Shown here: piece after piece, positions 26,475 to 35,176 of the stretch | How the letters are laid out: the number at the start of each line of letters is the position of its first letter | Position numbering within the stretch: the first letter of the stretch is position 1 | Notes under the pieces: model-generated | The model's input: only the letters and a program-made list of their open reading frames with translations | The model's database searches: none | What the model was told of the DNA's origin: nothing | Position numbers and translations under genes: made by a program | Assembly (NCBI RefSeq): GCF_012489685.1 | Contig: NC_080043.1 | Span: 622,501-686,500 of the forward strand | From: Lotus japonicus | Taxonomy: Eukaryota > Streptophyta > Magnoliopsida > Fabales > Fabaceae | Reading direction: 5' to 3' | Length of the DNA stretch: 64,000 nt

Positions 26475-26779
26475 GGCTTAATTATACATTTTGTCCATGT
26501 AGTTTCGAAAATGTGTGATTTTGGTCCCTATAGTTTCAATTGCTCGAATTAATTCTCTTTACTTTCAAAATTTAACAAATTTGGTCGAAATGTTAATTTT
26601 TGCATTGTATAGTGACATAAATCATCTTAACATGCTATTCATGTAAAAAATATGTCAACTTTTTCATTAATTATTAGATGACAAGTTAAGGTCAGGACCA
26701 AAGTCGTTCAATTTTGAATGTAGAGAAACTGCCAGGACCAAAATCACTCATTTGTAAAACTATAGGATGTAATTAAGCC
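26475..26779. mobile_element. Mutator-like MITE in an intron of the Dicer-like fragment
   Basis: The 305-bp element has inverted ends starting GGCTTAATTA and a perfect 9-bp duplication TAAATGGTA (26466-26474 and 26780-26788). The arms share GTGATTTTGGTCC. Its end and its TTTTGGTCC phrase resemble the element at 24856-25383, so the two may be related. Confidence 0.7.
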
Positions 26780-27592
26780 TAAATGGTATATAAGTTCTTA
26801 GGAAATGTAATATTGTGTATGTTTATGAGCGTTCATTCTTGCTGAGAAAATTTATTCCATTGCATGCTCTGTTTGTTGTTCTTAGTGACTAGTTTATGTT
26901 TGTCATAGGTTCACCTTCAAGGTTACTATGGAGATAGAAGGGGCATCGAGACTCGAGAGTAGAGTGTGTTGTAATAATTACTCAAGGAGTAATAATTACA
27001 TAGTGTTCCAAAATGACAAGTGTATTGATCTTGCATTGAATGGATTGGAATGAAGTCCCACATAGAAAGTGGAGCAAATTTCCAAAGCATTTATATACCA
27101 TTAAATGTCAACCATTCAACAAAGAGACAAAAGTGAGGATATAGTGCCACATGTGCATGATTTGGTGGTCCCAAGCTTTATGTCACATGTTCTATTCACA
27201 CCACCCCTCGCCGGTGGCACTTGAGTTGTAGACGCGGTTGCCGTAACGACCGCTTGTTTTTGCTCGTTTTGAATTGGAAAATTGCGACTGTTGGGAACAG
27301 ATATATCTGTTGGTAACAGAAATCCACTTCCCTTCATTTCGAGTTTTCATTAGTCTTGTGCAAACTCGAAGCAAGGCTGATTATCCTGGGTATTCTTGCA
27401 TCCAAACTCTAAGACGAAATCAGAGAGTGCTTGAAATACTTTAGGAAAGTGATTTCCATCACGATCAAGCCTATTTTTCTAACAGAGTGCTATGGTGCCC
27501 CTCGTCGACAAAAGAAAACAGCAGCAGACCACGCAGCTGAGGGGGCTTTGTGGTACTTAAAGTCTGTATGTTGTCTTGTGAAGAACAAATAA

Positions 27593-28088
27593 ATAAATCG
27601 TTGATTACCACGAAGGTTGTGCGGCCTTAGATTTATTTAAGAAAAAATGTAGTATTTGTAAGAGGCATCTATGCATTAATGTGTCAAATTTGTGAGGATG
27701 AAGAAATGTTAAAAGTAATGAAATGATAAGAAAATGAATGGACAGTTTGACAAGTAGTAGTCATTATGAGAAAGATAGCAAATCACATTACATGGTAAAG
27801 ATTCAACAAAAGTGTGACACACCGTGGACAAATTGCTAATGTGGTAACAAAGAGTGATTATAGGCGAACATACATTTTCTGGCAGATATTCAATCGACAT
27901 ACTAGTTAGCTAGTTGCGGGTATATAACCGCCGCTAATATATATGTTGATTGGATGTCCGGCATTTCGAGAATCATTTTTCGGGGAACAAAATTGTGACA
28001 CACATTACAATTTGCCTCACAACTTCAGTGAATTAAAATATATTGGATATCATCAACAGCCAAGGATTCTGCTGCAGCCAAATTCATT
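27593..28088. other. Intergenic DNA
   Basis: Spacer between the Dicer-like fragment and the 3' end of the DUF4228 gene. No gene or repeat was recognised. Confidence 0.4.
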
Positions 28089-28703
28089 TCATTCTTCAGT
28101 GATGCTGTTTAGACTTGGTTGCCATTGCTCACAAGACCATGTTTTCCTAGGAGAACCACCTCTTAACCCCTTTCCTGTTGAATCTTTGCTCCTCTTCCTG
28201 GTTTGTGTATCGCTATCATGAAGGTTAGTGCTGCTTGGTGGTTTCTCGCTCTCCTTTTTTGAATGTTGCTTGTACTTCTTAGATTGCTTTCCAATTCTTT
28301 TCTTCCTGAAGATGCAACAAGTAAAGTTCTTACCATCATCTTCCTCCTTCTCTTTGCAGGATTGTGCGTTTCTAATTTCATCAACTGAAGAACTGATTGT
28401 GACAATTTCACGAGCAGGGGAAGGAGAAGGAGAGCGGTTTGGAGAAAGCATTTGAAGCTTTCTTACTGTGTTTATTGGTACAACATAGAACTTTTGTCCA
28501 AGCATGAGCACCGTGTCTGGTTCAACAATTGCCCATGGTTGCTGGAACACAAATGGATACGCTACATAGCAACTTGGGTTGCGATGCATGATCGCAGCGG
28601 CTGTAACTGGTCTGTCATGGAGCTCAACCTGACCGCCGGGGTAGACTATCCGGAGAAGGTTGGTCTTTGAATTGTTAGCACAAATCCAGTTTGATGATGG
28701 CAT
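28089..28703 (-). CDS. DUF4228 (PADRE) domain protein
   Basis: This intronless frame encodes 204 residues. The N-terminal half fits DUF4228: LLRIVYPGGQVELHDRPVTA, AAIMHRNPSCYVAYPFVF, then EPDTVLMLGQKFYVVPINTV and RKLQ, the usual end of the conserved core. The C-terminal half is Ser/Lys-rich and basic (KKYKQHSKKESEKPPSS), probably disordered. There is no signal peptide or membrane segment. The family is plant-specific and many members respond to pathogens or stress, but the molecular function is unknown. The start at 28703 opens directly into the conserved core, with few residues before it; no better ATG is visible upstream in frame. Confidence 0.85.
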   Translation of the reverse strand: MPSSNWICANNSKTNLLRIVYPGGQVELHDRPVTAAAIMHRNPSCYVAYPFVFQQPWAIVEPDTVLMLGQKFYVVPINTVRKLQMLSPNRSPSPSPAREIVTISSSVDEIRNAQSCKEKEEDDGKNFTCCIFRKKRIGKQSKKYKQHSKKESEKPPSSTNLHDSDTQTRKRSKDSTGKGLRGGSPRKTWSCEQWQPSLNSITEE

Positions 28704-29593
28704 GGTTTAGTTCTCTGTTTCTTGGAGGTGCAGGAGGGCCTCATTGGGAAGAATTCAAGTGTTATAAGTACCTCATTGAGGTCAACCAAAAAAATTGTGG
28801 AGCACCTTGTCCTCATCAAACATGCTAATTTTTACATTGTAAATATCGTAACATTTGGTTCTATTCGAGGCAGTAGATTGAATGTGTGCACATTTTACCC
28901 TTGTTTTCATTTACTAGAACTAGAATGATGTGTCCTCTATGCTAACATTTCATATATTCTATTATTTTTTTCACCATGGAACTATAGAAGTTTCATCCAA
29001 GAGCTAGCCACCAATAGAACTTTACAAATTGAGGATTAGGAGAAGAATATAAGGAGATTCTAACAAAGGATGCTGGAGGAATCTTCCGTCCTCCTTGGAT
29101 TATATTTCTCGGTTTTCTGGGTGACATTTACCTTATTTATTTATTTTTATTTATAAAAAAAAAACTCATATGAGATGTAATCACATTTATATACCAGTCA
29201 ATCAAATTAATATAAACAATTGAGATTAGTTATTCTTGGCTTTGACACAATTAGTCACATGTTCCAAGCTTAACTCCCACCTTCTCATAGGTTGATAGTT
29301 GGAATTACTCTACATCCAGTAAAATCTCAGTTGTTCGGCAATCATTCTTAGAAAGATTCTCTGGCACATGTTGACCGCGAAACCGCTTACAGTAGTAGCT
29401 GGCCATGCATACTAGAAATGTGCCTCTGTTGGTCTCCTTAGCATGTCACTAGCGCCTTGTTCGGTAGCCTATCGGAACTCCTATTCACCTTGGGACGGTG
29501 GTGGTGACGAACCCAAAAGTGATGATGCAGTTGTTCGAGAGGGACTTCCTCAGCACGAAAAGGTGCTAGAAATGGAGATTAAGAGCCCGTTTT
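28704..29593. other. Intergenic DNA, promoter side of the DUF4228 gene
   Basis: No gene is supported. The stretch 29330-29560 is GC-richer than its surroundings but matches nothing I recognise. Confidence 0.35.
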
Positions 29594-29598
29594 GATAC

Positions 29599-29834
29599 TG
29601 TTGAATATCTATTAAGATTTAGTTTATTATTAGTCTTATCTCATAGAGATATTGTTAAGATTTGTTTATCTATTTTAGATTAGTATCTATTTAAATAGGG
29701 ATGATATCTATTTAATTAGAGATAGGTTTAGATAGATTTAGTTTCTTTTTGTCTCTTTGTTAGTCTATATATATTGTAGTCTATAGTCAAGTATTAATCA
29801 ATGAAATACAAGTAATATTTTATCAAATTCAAGT
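29599..29834 (+). repeat. 5' LTR of the outer element
   Basis: Starts TGTTGAATATCTATTAAG and matches 34566-34801 throughout by eye. The AT-rich body contains CTATATATATTGTAG, a possible TATA region. Confidence 0.8.
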
Positions 29835-30383
29835 TGGTATCAGAGCGCAAGTTTCGATCCTACCGCTGTGAGGGGGCTCCTCCCCCGTGAGCCCCCTCAT
29901 GGTGACTTTCCAAATCTCTTTGGATTTATTTTTCATACTTTGCTTATGCGCTTGTTAGTTCTAGCCGTTTTCTTACGGCCTCGTTTCTTTCTGATCATGG
30001 TTCCCTTTCTCTTGAAACCCTAGTGATCCTTGTCACGTTCTTGGCAGTCACTATTGGCGTTCAACACTGTCAGTGTCTTTCCACCGCTGTTTTCCGAAGT
30101 TGCTCAAAACGGATCAGAAACACCTCCATCTTTTCCCTGAAGCGTCGCCGCCTGTATCTTGAGCAAGGTTGGTCCTTGAGTGGGCGAGTCTCATTGATTA
30201 GTGAACACTAAGAATCTGTGGTAGGAATTTCTATGTCTCTCCCACGGTACCCCCGTTCATACTTATCTGTTGCGGCGCAAGGAATGGAATACGAATTCTT
30301 TGTATGGCGTGGTCAATAATTCGAGATTGTACTGATTCAGTAATGTGGTCTTTGTATGGTCAATGGCTGGTATTATTTTAATG

Positions 30384-31343
30384 TGTTGTTCCTTTTTTTA
30401 TGTTGTCTGCATTTTAGCTAATGTATGTGTGTGCCAAGATGTGGGACCAGATGTTGTAACATCGTGCTGTGACATTTGTCCCTGCGGATCTGCTGTGTGT
30501 TTGGCTGATTTTTCTAGAAGCTTTGGATGGATTTCGTGATAATCAAGTTAGGGTTATTGAAGAAGCTTCTCTATGCTATCTGGAATATATTATAGTGGAA
30601 TCAAATCTGTTGAAGAGGATTTGATTTGGTTTAAATTGTGAAAGTTGTTATCTTTTGTTCAAATCTTATTTGATAAGATTTGTTACTGGTTTAAAAGATT
30701 TGTTCCAGATCTGTTTTATGGACTCTATTTTCGTGTAAGCCCATTGAAGATCAAGACCAGAAGAACGGCTATTTAAGGAGGCTTAACCCTAGTTGCAAAG
30801 TGTGCCTTGGGCACCCAAGGATTGGGTTTTTAGGGTTTTGTTTTGTGAGTCCTTGTTCTGTTATTTTGTACACCTCTCTACTGCCTCCATTGATAATCAT
30901 ATGGCTTAGAGTTGGTTTGTTTAGTTGAGTTGTAATCTCTTCAAATTGTTGTTTGATCATGAGATCTATCTTTCAATCTCTTGTAAGGGATCGGTCACTG
31001 TGGCAGTGATCATTAGGAGTTAGGGGAAGTTTCCTCATAGCTTAGAGGAGAAGGGCTAAGCTAGATTCACTTATGTAATAGTGGTAGACATTGAAGAGGC
31101 TCTATACTAAGGGGGAGTACTTAGGTATAGGAGGGACTTTCATGTGACCTGAGAGCTATTATTTGATAGTGAATTGACTCCTGGATTGGTATCCTCCAGA
31201 TGTAGGTGATGTTGCACCGAACTGGGTTAACAATTCCCAGTGTTTTTTTTCGTTGATTTAATTTATGTATTGTTGTGCAATTGTCGAACCGATTGTCCCA
31301 ACATCGCGTTCGACATCTGTCCTGTGCGAGAACCAGAATTTCA
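30384..31343 (+). repeat. 5' LTR of the nested element
   Basis: 960 bp, TG...CA ends. Differs from the partner LTR at sites near 30736, 30993, 31239, 31270 and 31323. Confidence 0.85.
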
Positions 31344-31726
31344 ATTGGTATCAGAGCAGGCACCCTATTCTTTTTGGGTGAGTTCCAGGGAATATATTCT
31401 GGTTTCATGGACAACGCCAAGGAAGGAGGTATCCGCTGCTGTTTATGTTATGATGTGCAACTGATAGTTGTTGATGAATATTTTCTCCACCCCTGTGCTC
31501 ACAAGTTGTGTTAGCCAAAATTCTGCTAATAAGGGGGAGTATTAGTATGTGTTTTCTGAGATTGGTTTTTGTGCATAGCTGCTGATCATGGCTATGTTGA
31601 AGATGTTTTTGTGTAAGCTACCTTGATATATTCTGTTTGCTCTGATCTGATGTTTCAAGCTGCAATATTTCTAAAGAGCCTTATGGTAGTGGATTGTATT
31701 AGCTAAAATTTGACAAAGGGGGAGAT

Positions 31727-32686
31727 TGTTGTTCCTTTTTTTATGTTGTCTGCATTTTAGCTAATGTATGTGTGTGCCAAGATGTGGGACCAGATGTTGT
31801 AACATCGTGCTGTGACATTTGTCCCTGCGGATCTGCTGTGTGTTTGGCTGATTTTTCTAGAAGCTTTGGATGGATTTCGTGATAATCAAGTTAGGGTTAT
31901 TGAAGAAGCTTCTCTATGCTATCTGGAATATATTATAGTGGAATCAAATCTGTTGAAGAGGATTTGATTTGGTTTAAATTGTGAAAGTTGTTATCTTTTG
32001 TTCAAATCTTATTTGATAAGATTTGTTACTGGTTTAAAAGATTTGTTCCAGATCTGTTTTATGGACTCTATTTTCGTGCAAGCCCATTGAAGATCAAGAC
32101 CAGAAGAACGGCTATTTAAGGAGGCTTAACCCTAGTTGCAAAGTGTGCCTTGGGCACCCAAGGATTGGGTTTTTAGGGTTTTGTTTTGTGAGTCCTTGTT
32201 CTGTTATTTTGTACACCTCTCTACTGCCTCCATTGATAATCATATGGCTTAGAGTTGGTTTGTTTAGTTGAGTTGTAATCTCTTCAAATTGTTGTTTGAT
32301 CATGAGATCTATCTTTCAATCTCTTGTAAGGGATCGATCACTGTGGCAGTGATCATTAGGAGTTAGGGGAAGTTTCCTCATAGCTTAGAGGAGAAGGGCT
32401 AAGCTAGATTCACTTATGTAATAGTGGTAGACATTGAAGAGGCTCTATACTAAGGGGGAGTACTTAGGTATAGGAGGGACTTTCATGTGACCTGAGAGCT
32501 ATTATTTGATAGTGAATTGACTCCTGGATTGGTATCCTCCAGATGTAGGTGATGTTGCACCGAACTGGGTTAACAATTCCCTGTGTTTTTTTTCGTTGAT
32601 TTAATTTATGTACTGTTGTGCAATTGTCGAACCGATTGTCCCAACATCGCGTTCGACATCTGTCCCGTGCGAGAACCAGAATTTCA
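31727..32686 (+). repeat. 3' LTR of the nested element
   Basis: 960 bp, TG...CA ends, directly after the purine-rich tract. Same length as the partner LTR with five substitutions. Confidence 0.85.
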
Positions 32687-33060
32687 TAATGGAAGCAAGC
32701 TGCAGAGTTTGATTAAGGTCTCCAGTGGTGCAACACCTTTGAATGCAGCGGATATTTATTACTTTGTCCAAACTTTCCTAATCTTGATTTCATACAAGAT
32801 ACGTGAATAATGAGGAAGCCACAATTTCAACAATAGATAAAGATGGTTATTGGAGATGTTTATTTCAATCAGGATGAGTATATACATACATCTGATCGCT
32901 ATCTGATCGCTTGCAAGGTATTATCAAATACAAGGGCTTTCAGATTGCTCCTGCTGATTTAGAAGTTGTGTTAATTTTGCATCCTGAAGTAGTTGATGTT
33001 GCTGTTACAACTACCATGTATGAAGAAACTAGAGAGATACAAGGTGGCTCTTTGGTCCAG
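32687..33060 (+). pseudogene. Captured fragment of a 4-coumarate:CoA-ligase-like gene
   Basis: Coding scraps of the acyl-activating (AMP-ligase) family lie in order but in shifting frames: SLIKVSSGATPLN at about 32708-32746, FPNLDFIQ at 32771-32794, EEATISTIDKDGYW at 32811-32852 and IKYKGFQIAPADLE at 32920-32961 followed by HPEVVDVAV. The last is the hallmark C-terminal segment of 4CL enzymes. Parts between the scraps are missing and stops occur, so it cannot make an enzyme. The pieces follow each other as in a spliced message, which suggests capture through RNA. The nested LTR element is inserted just before the first scrap; joining the two flanks continues the same frame upstream to about 30358. 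Confidence 0.75.
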
Positions 33061-33273
33061 CCAAGTTCTCAATTAGTGAGTTGGGTTACTCTGGTAATAT
33101 TTCTTCTGTTGAATGGATGTATGCATCTGATGTGCACTGCAACTCTTTCTTAGAGTCCAATATTGAAGTTGCTATTGTTTGAAAGGGAAAAGTCTTTACC
33201 TAATCGTTGGGAGTAGGCGGTGAAGGGAAATTTCAAGTCTCTACGATTTCTGATTACCGCATTGCATTGTGTG

Positions 33274-33456
33274 GCAGTAGCTTCTCTTCTCGAGTTAATT
33301 ATATTTGTTACAAGCTATGCATATGATATATATGCTCTAGCTTGAGGGGAAGTGTTGTGTGAATTTCTCTCTCCGACAGCAGTGGCTTCTTGAGTTAATA
33401 ATATTTGTTACAAGCTATGCATATGACATATATGCTCTAGCTTGAGGGGAAGTGTT
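33274..33456 (+). repeat. Two direct repeats with purine-tract-like ends
   Basis: Copies at 33274-33356 and 33379-33456 share ATATTTGTTACAAGCTATGC and CTCTAGCTTGAGGGGAAGTG. The second phrase also resembles the tract before the 3' LTR at 34553. Confidence 0.7.
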
Positions 33457-33747
33457 ATTAGAGACTACGGTCAGCCACCACCGTCGGATTTCAAGCCACG
33501 CGCCCTCACGACTCACGTGCCTCCCATCTCTCTGCGTGTGAAGTCCACGCGCCGCTCTCTCCGCTGCTTTGTTATAGCTGGTCCTCTTTGTGTATCAGCT
33601 AGGTTTGGTTTTAAGGATCCTCTGTTTTGACGTGTGTTGTGTCGTCACAGTTGTGATCATCCGGTCGTCCTCTCCCTGTTTGGTTTGTGGGTTTGCTGTT
33701 TTGACCCTGTTTGAACGTTTCTCGTGCCATCTCTCATTGTTGGCCAA

Positions 33748-33808
33748 GTTTGGTTTGGTTTGGTTTGGTTTGGTTTGGTTTGGTTTGGTTTAGTTTGGTT
33801 TGGTTTAG
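33748..33808. repeat. (TTTGG)n microsatellite
   Basis: About twelve pentamer units in a row with two A-for-G changes near the end. Confidence 0.85.
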
Positions 33809-33983
33809 AGTTTTAACTCTGTTTTCACGCTCAGGTTCCGCATTGGATTTTGAGACTTGAGTTGTTGTTTGCGTCTCATTGTTCGAGATGCTCTTATTAT
33901 ACTGCTCTTAGCTGACTTTATGCAATTTGGTTTTGAAGGTGTCATTATCACCTTCGTTTGTTTCGTCTCGATTGTTTGGTTTT

Positions 33984-34105
33984 CTGGTTTAGGGCTTCAG
34001 CTGCGAGTTGCGCTGGCCCACTCTCTAGTTGAGAGTTATTGGTTCTGGTTTAGGGCTTCAGCTGCGAGTGGCGCTGGCCCACTCTCTAATGTTTGAGAGT
34101 TGTCT
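33984..34105 (+). repeat. 61-bp tandem duplication
   Basis: Two copies start with CTGGTTTAGGGCTTCAGCTG at 33984 and 34045 and run through GCGCTGGCCCACTCTCTA. They differ at a few bases. Confidence 0.7.
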
Positions 34106-34321
34106 GTGTCAAAGTTGACACCATTGTTTGTCTTAGAAGCCATCAATCAGTCGACCTCAAGTATGTTTTATTTCTGTGTGGTTGTTGTTGGGGAGTTGTT
34201 GCTTCAGCCTTGTTTTGTTTTCGGGCGTATTGTTGCTGGTTTTTTTTCGCCCTTGTTTGCTGGCTCAGCTACCCTACGACACTCCAGAAGAATTGGTTTT
34301 TGTCTTGCATCAATTTCAGCC

Positions 34322-34460
34322 AGATCAAGTATGAGAAGTTGTCTTTTGCCTGCCTATGAATTTAGCAGAAGTTCAAAAGATTATTCAATTTGAAGTATTA
34401 GAAGTTGTCTTTTGCTGCCATGGATTTACTAGAAGTTTGAAAAGTTATTCAATTCAGAGT
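34322..34460 (+). repeat. Diverged tandem duplication, about 70 bp
   Basis: Both copies contain AGAAGTTGTCTTTTGC, an AGAAGTT(C/T) phrase and TTATTCAATT in the same order. Confidence 0.55.
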
Positions 34461-34565
34461 TTCACCAAGACTGTCATTATTAAGGGATATCTATTAAGAT
34501 AATTTTCTTCTTGGGTTCGATTTGTTACAAGCTTAAAGCTAAGTAAGCTTTAGCTTGAGGGGGAG

Positions 34566-34801
34566 TGTTGAATATCTATTAAGATTTAGTTTATTATTAG
34601 TCTTATCTCATAGAGATATTGTTAAGATTTGTTTATCTATTTTAGATTAGTATCTATTTAAATAGGGATGATATCTATTTAATTAGAGATAGGTTTAGAT
34701 AGATTTAGTTTCTTTTTGTCTCTTTGTTAGTCTATATATATTGTAGTCTATAGTCAAGTATTAATCAATGAAATACAAGTAATATTTTATCAAATTCAAG
34801 T
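34566..34801 (+). repeat. 3' LTR of the outer element
   Basis: Same sequence as 29599-29834, preceded by the polypurine tract at 34553-34565 and followed by the GATAC duplication. Confidence 0.8.
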
Positions 34802-34806
34802 GATAC

Positions 34807-35176
34807 CATATGAAAAGGTAACATATTTCAAATAGCAATCTGAGACAAGTATAACTTACTTTTATCTTATGAATAATGATTGTGTATCATAGCTTGTAAA
34901 GATGATAATATTATATTGAATTACAACTAATACAAAGAACAACCAAATTGCAATCATGGAAGGTTGCATACAAAAGGATGGCTCCACCTGGAAAAGGATG
35001 ATCATAATTGGATATTTCTCTTTACAACAACAATAATAACACAAGTCTTATCCCACTAAGTGAAGTCAGCTATATGGTTGAGCTCGATCAAAAACATGAG
35101 TGATATCAGTGGGAAACACAATTGTGGGGTAAAAAAGGTGCACAAATACCATCTTTGAAGACACAATTGTCTGATA
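34807..35176. other. Spacer between the outer LTR element and the kinase gene 3' end
   Basis: Right flank of the outer LTR element and presumed 3' UTR of the kinase gene. No other feature was recognised. Confidence 0.4.

Larger units (their letters stand above)
25601..27592 (+). pseudogene. 3' fragment of a Dicer-like (DCL4-type) gene, C-terminal dsRNA-binding domain
   Basis: Four exon pieces are visible: about 25601-25958 (interrupted), 26274-26385, 26909-26958 and 27486-27592. Joined by GT-AG introns they read in one frame through [39 protein letters not shown] and APRRQKKTAADHAAEGALWY to a TAA. This is the double-stranded-RNA-binding fold that ends plant Dicer-like proteins; I recognise it as DCL4-like from family memory. 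No helicase, PAZ or RNase III exons lie upstream in this window, so only the tail survives. A 219-bp MITE sits in the first visible exon and brings an in-frame TGA at 25862-25864. Removing it with one target copy keeps the frame exactly (130 bases, phase 1, matching the next exon). The 5' edge of the first piece is uncertain. A separate small dsRBD gene is the alternative. Confidence 0.65.
30384..32686 (+). mobile_element. Deletion-derivative copia-type LTR element nested in the outer element
   Basis: Two 960-bp LTRs (30384-31343 and 31727-32686) begin TGTTGTTCC and end GAATTTCA. They differ at five positions by my alignment. A perfect 5-bp duplication TAATG flanks the element (30379-30383, 32687-32691). 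The 383-bp interior starts with ATTGGTATCAGAGCAGGC (initiator tRNA-Met site) and ends with ACAAAGGGGGAGAT (polypurine tract). A stub beginning MDNAKEGG at 31407 looks like the first residues of a copia gag that was then lost. Nothing else is coded, so it moved with borrowed enzymes or lost its genes later. Confidence 0.85.
29599..34801 (+). mobile_element. Non-autonomous LTR retrotransposon carrying a host gene fragment (outer element)
   Basis: Two LTRs of about 236 bp (29599-29834, 34566-34801) look identical. A primer-binding site TGGTATCAGAGC, complementary to initiator tRNA-Met, follows the first LTR at 29835. A polypurine tract, GCTTGAGGGGGAG, precedes the second. GATAC flanks both sides (29594-29598, 34802-34806). 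No gag, protease, reverse transcriptase or integrase is present. Inside are fragments of a 4-coumarate:CoA-ligase-like gene and a second LTR element at 30384-32686. The LTR ends in AAGT rather than the usual CA if GATAC is the true duplication; the nearest CA is 3 bases earlier. Confidence 0.8.
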
